Below, piece by piece: positions 25,795-35,887 of a stretch of 64,000 nt of DNA. Where the stretch lies: the NCBI RefSeq assembly GCF_037646455.1, contig NZ_JBBIXN010000001.1, positions 372,001 through 436,000 of the forward strand, read 5' to 3'. Under the pieces are notes generated by a model that saw only the letters and a list, made by a program, of their open reading frames with translations, ran no database searches and was not told the DNA's origin. Source of the DNA: Draconibacterium mangrovi_A. Lineage in GTDB: Bacteria; Bacteroidota; Bacteroidia; Bacteroidales; Prolixibacteraceae. The translations under genes were made by a program, and so were the position numbers. The stretch's first letter is position 1; each line of letters starts with the position of its first letter.

Positions 25795-28700
25795 ATGAGA
25801 TCTATTGTATTTTTAATGAACTTTTTAACCGTTATCTGCATAGCAGGATTATCGGCTAATGCACAAACACTTCTAAATATTGCACCTAACGCATCATCTG
25901 TTACCGCCTCATACACAGCACCATGGAATAATCTAAATGCTGTTAATAATCAAACTATCGGCTATGGTTTGGTGGGTGGCGGAACACCTCAATTGGGCAA
26001 TTCAGAAACCTGGGGAACATGGAGTGGTGATCGTCCCGAATCGCAATGGTTAAGTTATGAATGGTCCGATTCGGTTCTGATAAACAGAGTTTCAGTGTAC
26101 TTCTGGTGCGATAATGCCAGCTCAACGGCGGGCGATGGAGTTGCACTACCTTCTTCATGGAAAGTTCAGTACCAGGCTGGCAGTTCATCAGAATGGCAGG
26201 ATGTAACACTTACAGATGGTCAGTCTTATCCTTCTCATATTGCTACTCCAAATGAGGTTGAATTTGAACCTGTTAATACAAAAAAAATACGTTTATTCCT
26301 GAATGCCTCGACCAATGGAACGTCGTATGCTGCGGTGGGCGTAACAGAATGGGAGGTTTATTCCGAGTTTGCAGAACCTGCAGTGCTGATCAATACTTCA
26401 AAACTTGTATTGTCTGATGTTCGGGGAAAGTCAACAGCAACCGTGAATATTAAAGGAATAAACATTCCGGAAGAAGGAATTGACCTTGCTTTTAAAAACG
26501 AATTAAATGGCGTGGCAATATCAGCAACCCACATTACTCAGTCCGAAGCCCTCACGGATAATGGATACAACCTGACTTTGACCTTTAATCCTGAAGATGG
26601 TATCAGCGATTTTGATACCCTGGTTTTTGCTGCAGGTGAAACAAATAAAAATATAATTGTAAATACTTCGAAAGACAATGCTTGTTTTCAGGAAAAAATT
26701 CTGAACCTGATATTTGATCCGCAATTTCTTTCCATGGAGCGATTCTCAACATGGAGCACTCCTCCGGTTATTGTAACACTTTCAGACGGAGAAGATATTA
26801 AATGCGGTGCAACGTGCTTAAAACTCGAAGGCTCATCGGGCATTGAATCGCCAAACATGTATTTCGATGCCACTGAGTATAATATTTCCGGATGGATAAA
26901 AACCAACGGCACCTTTGAAACCGGAATTTATGGAAATGGCGGTGTGTTTTCAAGTTCTGATGAAGCTACTGTTCAACAAACAAGAGACTATATTTACTTT
27001 TTAATTCCTGATACGAAAGAAGAATGGCATTACTTTGAATATAAGTTTAAAGTTTCAAATTCTGTTTCAGGAGGTACCTGGGTTAATAACGGGAATAATG
27101 AAACAGCAACCCGTGTATATTTGGATAACTGGCAGGTTTACGATGCGAGCGATTCAGTAAGTATTGATACTGCGGGCAACCATGATTATCACGATTACCC
27201 GATTGAACCTGTATCTTTTACAGATGTGAAACTGAGTGATAATTTCTGGTCGCCACGTATTATCCAAAACCAGCAAACAACTATTCCAATTGCATTGTAT
27301 CAGTGCTACATTACCGGGCGTGTGGATAATTTTAAGAAAGCCGGGGGATTAATTCCGGGCTATTTCTCAACCGAATATACCTTCGACGATACCGATATTT
27401 ATAAAATTTTGGAGGGTATGTCGTATTCTATCCAAAGCTTGCCCAATGCGGAACTGGAAGAGCAAATGGATACACTGATCTATTACATTGAACAGGCACA
27501 GGAAGAAGATGGCTATTTATACACAGCACGTACTGCCGGCGAACCGGGTAATATGCACAGCTGGGTTGGAGCCGAACGTTGGGAAAAAGATCCTGATTTA
27601 AGCCACGAATTATATAACTGCGGACATTTGTACGAAGCAGCTGTCGCACATTACAATGCTACAGGAAAACGATCGTTGCTCGATATTGCCATCAAAAGTG
27701 CCGACCTTTTGGTTAAAGATTTTTTGGTTGGCGGTTTAACTTACGAGCCCGGTCATCAAATCGTTGAAATGGGTTTGGTGAAAATGTACCGGGTTACAGG
27801 TAAAGAAGAATACCTTGAGTTGGCCAAATATTTCCTGGATATTCGCGGCACCAAAGGAGTTATGAGAAATGAATACAGCCAGAGCAATTTACCGGTAATT
27901 AAACAGACCGAAGCTGTGGGTCATGCTGTTCGGGCCGTTTATATGTATTCAGGAATGGCTGATGTAGCTGCTTTAACCAAGAATACTTCCTACCTGAATG
28001 CGATTGACACGATCTGGGAAAATGTTGTGGAGAAGAAGTACTACATTACCGGTGGAATTGGAGCAAAACACGATGGCGAGGCTTTCGATCATAATTATGT
28101 ATTACCGAACAAAGAGGCGTACTGTGAAACCTGTGCAGCTATCGGTAATGTTTACTGGAATCATCGCATGTTTCTTTTACACGGAGAATCGAAATATTAC
28201 GATGTAATTGAACGAACTTTATACAACGGAGTCATATCGGGAATCAGCCTTTCAGGCGATCTTTTCTTTTATCCCAATCCTTTGGAATCAGACGGAGAAT
28301 ACCTCTTTAACCAGGGAGCCAATACGCGAAAAAAATGGTTTGGCTGCGCCTGTTGTCCGAGTAATTTGTGCCGGTTTATTCCTTCAATGCCGGGCTATAT
28401 TTACGCTCAAAAAGGTGACAGCATTTATGTGAACCTCTATGTTCAGGGCGAATCGGAAATAGAATTAAATAATGATGTTGTGCATATTTCTCAAATCACA
28501 AATTATCCGTGGGAAGGGAAAGTCGGACTTCATGTCCATCCTGAAACAACAAAAGAATTCAGCCTTTTACTCCGGGTGCCCGGCTGGGTAAAAAACAAAC
28601 CTGTACCGGGCGATTTGTACTCTTATCTTGATGCAAAAGAAAACGATATCATCTTAACATTAAATGGTGAACCGGTGGAATATACAATTAATACCGACGG

Positions 28701-29796
28701 TTATATTGTTTTAACCAAAAGCTGGACTTCGGATGATGTGATTAATATTGAATTTCCGATGGACATTCATCGAACTTTGGCCAATGAAAAGGTTGCGGAA
28801 GATGAGGGTAAAGTATCCCTGGAGCGCGGTCCGATCGTGTATACACTTGAATGGCCCGATAATAATGGTCATGTATTGAACAGTGTTATTGAAGACGACG
28901 ATTCAATCTCAGCCCATAGCGAACCGGATTGGTTAAACGGAATGGTTAGCCTTAATATTGATGGAAACATAGCTATTGCTGATGGTGAAACAAATTCCAT
29001 TATTTTGCAGGAAAAACAACTGAAAGCAATTCCATATTATGCATGGGCGAACAGAGGACCCGGGGAAATGGAGGTATGGATGGCACGATACAGTGACATC
29101 GCAGAGGCAAGTCCGGCAACAGATACTTTGACTTATTACGTAAATGTAGCACCGAAATATGGCTCTGATAATTCGGAATATCCTTTTACCACCGTGTCAA
29201 TCGAAGCTCAGCTACTTAATGATGCATTTGGAATAAGCACAGTCGAGATTAAGAATAATTTTGGCACTTCCATAAGATATGCAGCGGTAAGCCCGGCAGG
29301 AACATTGAATACAAATTCCACAGCAAACAATCCCGGACACTGGTTTAATGCTGACGGATACGTAACCAACTGGAATGATAATTCTGTAGTGTTCTCCGAA
29401 TTGAATATGTCCAATTTATCGTTCAATATCGGGTTGTTTCCTGGTTTGAGTGATGAAGGCGATGAATACATATTAAGTCAGGCATTAACATACACAAGCA
29501 ATAATGTATCGCGCCGGGTTGTTTTTAAGTTTTATGTTACGGTAACCAACAAAACGGATATTGAAAAGGATAAGCTGAATGAGGAACAATCGGCGATTAT
29601 CTATACTGATCGAAATGCATTGGTCGTAAAAAATATTAAATCTGACGCAAATATCATGGTTTATGATATATTAGGCCGGCAATTTGTGAATGAGCATGTC
29701 AATTCAACGTCATATAAAGTAAAACTGCCATCTGGAATTTATATCGTATCGATTGGCAAACAAAGGCAAAAGATTTTGATATCGAAGTATTTATAA
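25795..29796 (+). CDS. multidomain secreted GH127 protein with T9SS sorting domain
   Basis: A 1333-residue exported enzyme. Signal peptide 1-23, then an F5/8 type C-like (discoidin) domain (about 25-200), an accessory sandwich region (about 200-450) that looks like a carbohydrate-binding or Ig-type unit, a GH127 catalytic domain (about 470-1040), a DUF4859-like domain (about 1130-1260) and a C-terminal T9SS type A sorting domain (IMVYDILGRQF, SGIYIVSIGKQRQKILISK). Catalytic residues are present: Glu762 in GEAFDHNY, Glu778 and Cys780 in YCETCAAIGN, and the pair Cys853-Cys854 in GCACCPSNL. It probably acts at the cell surface or is released. Compared with its neighbour GH127 it keeps an extra Cys before ETC. 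Its product is presumably beta-L-arabinofuranose or a related sugar. Confidence 0.86.
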   Translation: MRSIVFLMNFLTVICIAGLSANAQTLLNIAPNASSVTASYTAPWNNLNAVNNQTIGYGLVGGGTPQLGNSETWGTWSGDRPESQWLSYEWSDSVLINRVSVYFWCDNASSTAGDGVALPSSWKVQYQAGSSSEWQDVTLTDGQSYPSHIATPNEVEFEPVNTKKIRLFLNASTNGTSYAAVGVTEWEVYSEFAEPAVLINTSKLVLSDVRGKSTATVNIKGINIPEEGIDLAFKNELNGVAISATHITQSEALTDNGYNLTLTFNPEDGISDFDTLVFAAGETNKNIIVNTSKDNACFQEKILNLIFDPQFLSMERFSTWSTPPVIVTLSDGEDIKCGATCLKLEGSSGIESPNMYFDATEYNISGWIKTNGTFETGIYGNGGVFSSSDEATVQQTRDYIYFLIPDTKEEWHYFEYKFKVSNSVSGGTWVNNGNNETATRVYLDNWQVYDASDSVSIDTAGNHDYHDYPIEPVSFTDVKLSDNFWSPRIIQNQQTTIPIALYQCYITGRVDNFKKAGGLIPGYFSTEYTFDDTDIYKILEGMSYSIQSLPNAELEEQMDTLIYYIEQAQEEDGYLYTARTAGEPGNMHSWVGAERWEKDPDLSHELYNCGHLYEAAVAHYNATGKRSLLDIAIKSADLLVKDFLVGGLTYEPGHQIVEMGLVKMYRVTGKEEYLELAKYFLDIRGTKGVMRNEYSQSNLPVIKQTEAVGHAVRAVYMYSGMADVAALTKNTSYLNAIDTIWENVVEKKYYITGGIGAKHDGEAFDHNYVLPNKEAYCETCAAIGNVYWNHRMFLLHGESKYYDVIERTLYNGVISGISLSGDLFFYPNPLESDGEYLFNQGANTRKKWFGCACCPSNLCRFIPSMPGYIYAQKGDSIYVNLYVQGESEIELNNDVVHISQITNYPWEGKVGLHVHPETTKEFSLLLRVPGWVKNKPVPGDLYSYLDAKENDIILTLNGEPVEYTINTDGYIVLTKSWTSDDVINIEFPMDIHRTLANEKVAEDEGKVSLERGPIVYTLEWPDNNGHVLNSVIEDDDSISAHSEPDWLNGMVSLNIDGNIAIADGETNSIILQEKQLKAIPYYAWANRGPGEMEVWMARYSDIAEASPATDTLTYYVNVAPKYGSDNSEYPFTTVSIEAQLLNDAFGISTVEIKNNFGTSIRYAAVSPAGTLNTNSTANNPGHWFNADGYVTNWNDNSVVFSELNMSNLSFNIGLFPGLSDEGDEYILSQALTYTSNNVSRRVVFKFYVTVTNKTDIEKDKLNEEQSAIIYTDRNALVVKNIKSDANIMVYDILGRQFVNEHVNSTSYKVKLPSGIYIVSIGKQRQKILISKYL

Positions 29797-29944
29797 TCGG
29801 ATGAAAACTGAGATCGGTCTTAAACGTTCTTAAATTGCGAAATCGAACAATTAATTACGAAGGCAGTATAAAAAAAATAGTGAGTCAGAGATTAAATAGA
29901 AAATCAAGAATGAAATACAGGTATACTAATTTGGATAAGACTAA

Positions 29945-32911
29945 ATGAATAGAACTATGAATAGAAAGACATTATTAACACTTATGATCATCTTGGTGAC
30001 ATTAACAACGATTTATGCGCAAGATGAATACAATATTAGCAGTCCGGATGGTGCTGTTTCTGTTGATGTTACCATTTCGACAGATAAACATATAACTTAT
30101 TCGGTTTCTCACTCAGGAACTTTGGTTCTTGAGCCTTCAAAACTGGGAGTCGTTAGAAAAGATGTTGATTTGTCGAAAGAACTGGTTCTCGATTCAGTTT
30201 CAGACGTCACAGCAGTTAACGACCAGTATACCTTGTTACATGGAAAACGTCATGAATGTGTGTATCAGGGAAACAAAAAAGTGTTTCATTTGTCGGGAGC
30301 CAACAATACAAAAATGGATATCATTTTCCAGGTCTCCAACGATGGTGTTGCCTTCAGGTATTATTTCCCCAACGAATCAGAAAGTAAGATTGAAATATCC
30401 AAAGAGACTTCGTCCTTTAACTTCCTGTCAACGGCCAAAGCATTTATTCAGCCGGCTATGGATTCAAAATCGGGCTGGAACCAAACACAGCCATCGTACG
30501 AAGAACAGTACTGGCGGGATATTAACGTTGGAACAGCAGCTCCGTTTACTGCAGGTTGGGTAATGCCTGCGCTCTTTAAATCAGGAAATATATGGGTGAG
30601 CCTTACTGAAACCGCTGTTGATGGCAATTATTGCGGATCGAGATTAAGCCGTTACTCGCCGGGAGGAGAATACAGCATACAATTTCCTCAGTCAACCGAG
30701 GGAGCAAACGGTGGAGCTGTTTATCCCGAATCGAATTCATCCTGGTACACGCCCTGGCGAATTATTGCATTGTCCGACAATCTGGGGACTCTGGTTGAAT
30801 CAACATTGGGGACCGATCTGGCTACCCCTGAGAAATACGATGTTTCATCGTGGCTGGAGCCCGGCAAAGCATCATGGAGCTGGATTATGCTTGGCGATGG
30901 ATCGATCAATTACAATGTGCAGAAACAATACATTGATTTTGCAGCTTCGATGAACTGGCAGTATTGTTTGGTGGATGTAAACTGGGATGTAAATATTGGA
31001 TACAGCAGAATTGAGGAACTGGCCAATTATGCAGCCACTAAAAATGTTAAACTTATTTTGTGGTACAATTCCGCAGGTAACTGGAACACCGTTACGTTCT
31101 ATACTCCGCGAAATAAAATGCTCACACACGAATCACGCGTAGCTGAATTTGCAAAACTGCAGGAAATGGGAATTGCAGGAATTAAAGTTGACTTTTTCCC
31201 GGGAGACGGTCAGTCGTCCATGAAGTACTATACCGATATTTTGAAAGATGCCGCTGATTACGAAATAGCAGTAAACTTCCACGGGTGTACTTTTCCACGA
31301 GGCTGGGCACGAACTTATCCTAACCTGATGACCATGGAGTCGATTAAAGGCGAGGAATACATCACCTTTAACCAGGCCGATGCCGATGCACAACCTGCGC
31401 ACTGTACCACTATACCATTTACACGCAACCTTTTTGATCCGATGGATTTTACACCGGTTAATTTTTCCGGCATTTCCAATATCTCTCGTAAAACCACAAA
31501 AGGATTTGAAGCAGCGCTTTCCGTAATTTTCACATCAGGAATTCAACACTTTGCCGAATCGGTTAATGGTATGGCACAACAAAGGGATTTTCTGCAGGAA
31601 TACATGCGAAACATTCCCGACACCTGGGACGATGTAAAATTTATTGAAGGCGATCCCGGTAAACTGGTTGTTATGGCACGCAAAGCGGGCGACAGGTGGT
31701 ACATTGCCGGAATCAATGGTGAGCCGAAAGAAAAAACAATTAATCTGGATTTAGCGTTTTTAAACGATACGACTAAAGGAATTATTTATACGGATTCAAT
31801 AAAAACATACCGCATTATTAAAAGGGGAGTTGATTTCTCGGAACCCTTTGATGTAAAATTGTACCCTTACGGAGGATTTGTCATTAAAACTATTCTCGAC
31901 AGCTCTGAAATAGATACCATGGCTTATGCCATCGATACGCTCGTTGTCGACAATAGTGTGGCACTCGATTCCGGTCTGGTTGGCTATTTTCCTTTCGATG
32001 AAGGTGAAGGTGCAACCACCGAGAACATTGCTGAAGGTGACAACGTAGCTCCTGACGGAGATCTTCAGAATAACCCAGGCTGGGTAGATGGGAAATTTGG
32101 TAAAGCACTTAACTTTTCTTCTACATCAAGTAATCATGTTACCATTGGCACTTTCGATCCTACTCAAGGCGGACAAGCCATGTCAATTTCAGCCTGGATT
32201 CGGTGGGGTGGTACAGGAAGTGGCGGATGGCACGGTCTGTGTGGAAAACGAAATGGCTGGACAGGTGTACCTTTTATGTGGGATATTGCCACCATTGATA
32301 ATAATGGAATCTTTCAGTTTGAAGTAAACACTGCTGAAGGAAAAAAAACAATGAATACCACACAACCTCCGGCAACAAACGATTGGACTCATGTGGTACT
32401 TACATTCGATGGAGAGTTTGCTACTTTCTATTATGATGGTGAGATCGAAAGTCAGGGCCCGATGGCATACGGCAATGGCCGTAATGCAACTTTTACGATA
32501 GGCTGTGCCGAACGAGGAGGTAACTATGCGTTTAACGGAATTATCGATGAATTCAGAATATACAACAGGGTACTAAACAGTAAGGAAGTAAGTGAATTAT
32601 TCCTGTACGATCCGGGATTGATTAACAGCATCGATGATCAAGTGATCGACTCTAAAAAAGCGATGCATATTTATCCCAATCCAGTTTCGACGGAAGCTAT
32701 TGTTTCTTATACTATTGATAAACCTGGTCTTGTAAATATTTCATTGTACGATATCACGGGTAAGGTGGTAAGGGAACTTATCAATGAACATGTAAAATCT
32801 ACCGAAAATACGGTCGTACTCGACCGTGCCAACCTTTCGAGTGGCATATTCCTGTCAGTCCTAAAAGTGGATTCTAAAATTATTGCAACAGAAAAAATGA
32901 TATTGAGATAG
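29945..32911 (+). CDS. GH97 retaining alpha-galactosidase-type enzyme with LamG and T9SS domains
   Basis: A 988-residue exported enzyme. Signal peptide about 1-25 (ending TTIYAQ), N-terminal GH97 beta-supersandwich (30-290), the (beta/alpha)8 catalytic barrel (about 300-560), a C-terminal GH97 sandwich (about 570-660), a LamG/concanavalin-like domain (about 680-890) and a T9SS sorting domain (IHYPNP-type motif IYPNPVSTE, then SGIFLSVLKVDSK). The nucleophile region is IAGIKVDFFPG with Asp416 and the acid/base Glu465 is in MTMESIKGEE. An Asp on the barrel at this place is the mark of retaining GH97, such as the Bacteroides alpha-galactosidase BtGH97b; inverting SusB uses a Glu instead. It is 148 nt downstream of the GH127 gene. 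Confidence 0.86.
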   Translation: MNRTMNRKTLLTLMIILVTLTTIYAQDEYNISSPDGAVSVDVTISTDKHITYSVSHSGTLVLEPSKLGVVRKDVDLSKELVLDSVSDVTAVNDQYTLLHGKRHECVYQGNKKVFHLSGANNTKMDIIFQVSNDGVAFRYYFPNESESKIEISKETSSFNFLSTAKAFIQPAMDSKSGWNQTQPSYEEQYWRDINVGTAAPFTAGWVMPALFKSGNIWVSLTETAVDGNYCGSRLSRYSPGGEYSIQFPQSTEGANGGAVYPESNSSWYTPWRIIALSDNLGTLVESTLGTDLATPEKYDVSSWLEPGKASWSWIMLGDGSINYNVQKQYIDFAASMNWQYCLVDVNWDVNIGYSRIEELANYAATKNVKLILWYNSAGNWNTVTFYTPRNKMLTHESRVAEFAKLQEMGIAGIKVDFFPGDGQSSMKYYTDILKDAADYEIAVNFHGCTFPRGWARTYPNLMTMESIKGEEYITFNQADADAQPAHCTTIPFTRNLFDPMDFTPVNFSGISNISRKTTKGFEAALSVIFTSGIQHFAESVNGMAQQRDFLQEYMRNIPDTWDDVKFIEGDPGKLVVMARKAGDRWYIAGINGEPKEKTINLDLAFLNDTTKGIIYTDSIKTYRIIKRGVDFSEPFDVKLYPYGGFVIKTILDSSEIDTMAYAIDTLVVDNSVALDSGLVGYFPFDEGEGATTENIAEGDNVAPDGDLQNNPGWVDGKFGKALNFSSTSSNHVTIGTFDPTQGGQAMSISAWIRWGGTGSGGWHGLCGKRNGWTGVPFMWDIATIDNNGIFQFEVNTAEGKKTMNTTQPPATNDWTHVVLTFDGEFATFYYDGEIESQGPMAYGNGRNATFTIGCAERGGNYAFNGIIDEFRIYNRVLNSKEVSELFLYDPGLINSIDDQVIDSKKAMHIYPNPVSTEAIVSYTIDKPGLVNISLYDITGKVVRELINEHVKSTENTVVLDRANLSSGIFLSVLKVDSKIIATEKMILR

Positions 32912-32962
32912 CTTATATTTATGAAAGAAAATTATCAGAATAACAAAATTAAATAGTCCATT

Positions 32963-35761
32963 ATGAAATTTACAAAAATTACTTTTTTAATCATGATTGC
33001 TTCCTGCATCGCCTGGGTGAATAACCTGGCGGCGCAAACAACGACCAATCTGGCGTTGGAAGCAACAGTAACCACCTCATTTGTTTCGCCCTGGGAATCA
33101 TTGGAGGCGGTAAAGGATGGAGTTGATCCAACAAGTTCAACAAAAACAACTACAGCATACGGAAACTGGAATGGTGATGGAGACTACGGTATTTACAACT
33201 GGGTGCAGTATGAATGGGAAAATGCTGTTCAAGTATCTTCAACATCAATTTACTGGTGGGATGACAATCCGGGTGATGTAGGAATTGCACAACCCACTGA
33301 AGCCTATATTGAATACTGGAACGGTTTGGAGTGGGTTAATGCCGGTGACATTGGAACCAATCTCGACATGTATAACAAATTGGAAATGGGTGATGTGTGG
33401 ACACAGAAAATTAAAGTCACTATGAAGAGCCCGGCTGCTACCGGAATACTGGAGTGGAAAGTTATGGGCCAAACCGGTGGAGATGATTGCGAAGCAACAG
33501 TGTTTGATACTTATATAAAGGTAAATGATGCCGAAGCCTTAAAAGGTAATTCGATTAGTATTCTGGTAGGTGATAACCTGGTTCTTTCTGCCGATGAACA
33601 GGAAGCAGGAGAATATTTCTGGAGTGGACCCAATGAATTGTCAACAACAGGAAATGAAGTCAGCTTTACCGATATGCAAGCCAATCAATCGGGAACCTAC
33701 AACATAAAGTTAATCAATGATTGTGGTAAAATTTCTGAGTCGGCCATTACTATAACAGTAAGTTTATCAAACGACGGTTCGGCATATTCCTGGCCATCTT
33801 ATGAACCTACTATTTATTACGATTTCAGAGATGAGTATCCTGCACTGGAAATGCCCACTAAAGATTTGGATGATTGCGCAAACGTTGCAGGACGTAAATC
33901 TTCAGAATGGTGGACCTTTGTATGGGGGCCAAACAGACGCCAAGATGTAACGGATGTAGCCATCGATAATATGTTGGAGCGATTCAACAAGGATTTCGCC
34001 TATTTCCGGGATACCATGGGATGGCCACCGGACAAAAGAGCAAAAAACGGATACCGAAGTGCCATCTATTTGTTTGGCTCAGGCATGTGCGTAGACGGCC
34101 CCGATACTGATACCACAACTTTAGGAGGTTGGCAGGGAAGCATTAATTACCAGGGCGAGAACTGGCCAATGGTGCTGGCTTCGTATTTCCCCGTCAGGAG
34201 TTTCGATCCTAAATATAAAGATGATTACCAGACAGGAGCTATGATCCATGAAGGAATTCATGCCTTACTGGCCGATTTACCCGGTGCAAGAAACTCAGCA
34301 TGGTTTCACGAAGGAGGAAATACCTGGTTGCAACAGGAAATGGAGTCAAGAAAATCAGGCGATTATTCATCTATGGGATTTCTGAATGTGGGAGCCCTCA
34401 TTGCCCCGTTTATGCCTATCGAATGTTACAGTGGCTGGCTTCAGGACGAAACCTTTGGTGGCCCGTCAGCCGAGGGCGTTAATATGTTTGAAGGAAATCA
34501 GCAAATTTGTACCTGGAAAAATCTGTTGGGAGGAAACCAGTATGGTAATATGTTCCCCGTTATTTTCAGCCAGATTTTCGGCGACCACAGTGTTGCATGG
34601 ATTTGGCGTTATTGCGAGAACCGCGTTTTGGAAGGCATTGCTGATACATTGGGTGATTACCAGATGCGTCGGGTAATTATGGAGTACAGGGCCAAACAGG
34701 CTATGCTGGATATTGGCAAGTGGTCGGAAGCAAGTCGTAAATTAATTGACGCAAACTTTGGCGTAGGAATACGAGCAGAATGGCAACCTTCATGGAAAAA
34801 TCCTCCGACTTGGTATGCAACTCCGTATGTGATAACTTCTGAAGATGAGAACCGTGTACTTACACCTGAATACCGCACAACTCCGGGATGGTCAGGAGCT
34901 AATCAGATTCCTCTAATTGCAAATGGAGATACTGTTACTGTTGATTTCCAGCCGATCGGTAAAAATATGAGTTGCCAGTTGTGTTACCGGGCCACCGACG
35001 GATCTATCGTCTATGGTGAACCGGTGCTTGGAGGTGAATGCAAGCTGGCACTGGATAAACAACCTGCCAACGATGTAGTTATTGCTGTAATCTGTAATAC
35101 GGATTACATCTACGAAGGCGAACAAACAAGAACAGCACATTTCGATTATCGCCTGAAATTGGTTGATGGTATAGAAAAACGTGGAAGCTGGAAAGCGAAA
35201 TGGTACCAATGGGATAATAACATATACAACCCACCGCTTCCCACTACAACCGCCAATTTCATTGCCGATGCCACAAGTATCGATAAAGGTTCAAACGTCG
35301 AATTTAGCGACCGGTCATCTAATGTTGTACGAGGCTATCATTGGGACTTTGGTGATGGAACCACAAGTACAGAAAAAAATCCTGTTCATGCCTACGATAC
35401 CACCGGAACATTTACTGTTACGTTGACCGTGCAAGGTACAAATGGAGATGTGATAAAGACAAAAGCTGATTATATTACAGTAACTTCACCTACAGGTATT
35501 ATTGACCTGGAATCGGATGATAGAATTCTTCTGTTTCCAAACCCGGCAAAATCAACTTGTACAATACAATTGCCCGAAGAAATGAACGGGGAAGCCGAAG
35601 TTAAAATCTTCAATACAAGCGGAAAGGAATTAAGAATAACAACGAACCAGGTAGAGAAATCCTTTGAGATAGATTTATCACCTTTCTCTCCTGGCTTATA
35701 TTTCGTTGCGGTAATCACAGAAGAACAATCAGTTACCAAGAAACTGATCATCGCTAAATAA
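32963..35761 (+). CDS. secreted gluzincin-like protein with discoidin, PKD and T9SS domains
   Basis: A 932-residue exported protein. Signal peptide 1-25 (ending LAAQ), an F5/8 type C-like domain (28-173) similar to that of the GH127 protein, an Ig-like domain (about 180-270), then a central domain of about 370 residues. That domain contains HExxH (MIHEGIHALL, His429, Glu430, His433) followed after 16 residues by a second Glu (Glu450) in WFHEGGNTWLQQE. This HExxH...W-x-x-E-G arrangement is that of gluzincin metallopeptidases and suggests a zinc enzyme; the family looks like an uncharacterised DUF (possibly DUF6055-like). A PKD domain (about 770-850, YHWDFGDGTTSTEKNP) and a T9SS sorting domain (LFPNPAKSTCTIQL, GLYFVAVITEEQ) complete it. 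It may process proteins or glycopeptides released by the neighbouring glycosidases. The activity is not proven. Confidence 0.75.
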   Translation: MKFTKITFLIMIASCIAWVNNLAAQTTTNLALEATVTTSFVSPWESLEAVKDGVDPTSSTKTTTAYGNWNGDGDYGIYNWVQYEWENAVQVSSTSIYWWDDNPGDVGIAQPTEAYIEYWNGLEWVNAGDIGTNLDMYNKLEMGDVWTQKIKVTMKSPAATGILEWKVMGQTGGDDCEATVFDTYIKVNDAEALKGNSISILVGDNLVLSADEQEAGEYFWSGPNELSTTGNEVSFTDMQANQSGTYNIKLINDCGKISESAITITVSLSNDGSAYSWPSYEPTIYYDFRDEYPALEMPTKDLDDCANVAGRKSSEWWTFVWGPNRRQDVTDVAIDNMLERFNKDFAYFRDTMGWPPDKRAKNGYRSAIYLFGSGMCVDGPDTDTTTLGGWQGSINYQGENWPMVLASYFPVRSFDPKYKDDYQTGAMIHEGIHALLADLPGARNSAWFHEGGNTWLQQEMESRKSGDYSSMGFLNVGALIAPFMPIECYSGWLQDETFGGPSAEGVNMFEGNQQICTWKNLLGGNQYGNMFPVIFSQIFGDHSVAWIWRYCENRVLEGIADTLGDYQMRRVIMEYRAKQAMLDIGKWSEASRKLIDANFGVGIRAEWQPSWKNPPTWYATPYVITSEDENRVLTPEYRTTPGWSGANQIPLIANGDTVTVDFQPIGKNMSCQLCYRATDGSIVYGEPVLGGECKLALDKQPANDVVIAVICNTDYIYEGEQTRTAHFDYRLKLVDGIEKRGSWKAKWYQWDNNIYNPPLPTTTANFIADATSIDKGSNVEFSDRSSNVVRGYHWDFGDGTTSTEKNPVHAYDTTGTFTVTLTVQGTNGDVIKTKADYITVTSPTGIIDLESDDRILLFPNPAKSTCTIQLPEEMNGEAEVKIFNTSGKELRITTNQVEKSFEIDLSPFSPGLYFVAVITEEQSVTKKLIIAK

Positions 35762-35830
35762 GGCAGGTAAAATTCATCTGCTTATACCGAACTGAAGGTT
35801 TCAAAAGAAACCTTGGTTTGATGCCAAAAA

Positions 35831-35864
35831 GAAACCGGTTCAAGATTGAACCGGTTTCTTTTTA
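35831..35864. terminator. bidirectional hairpin terminator between the glycan cluster and katG
   Basis: GAAACCGGTTCAA (35831-35843) pairs with TTGAACCGGTTTC (35846-35858), and A-rich and T-rich flanks occur on either side. It terminates the glycan cluster on the + strand and katG on the - strand. Confidence 0.85.
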
Positions 35865-35887
35865 TATCGTAATCCCTGTTTTGTTTC

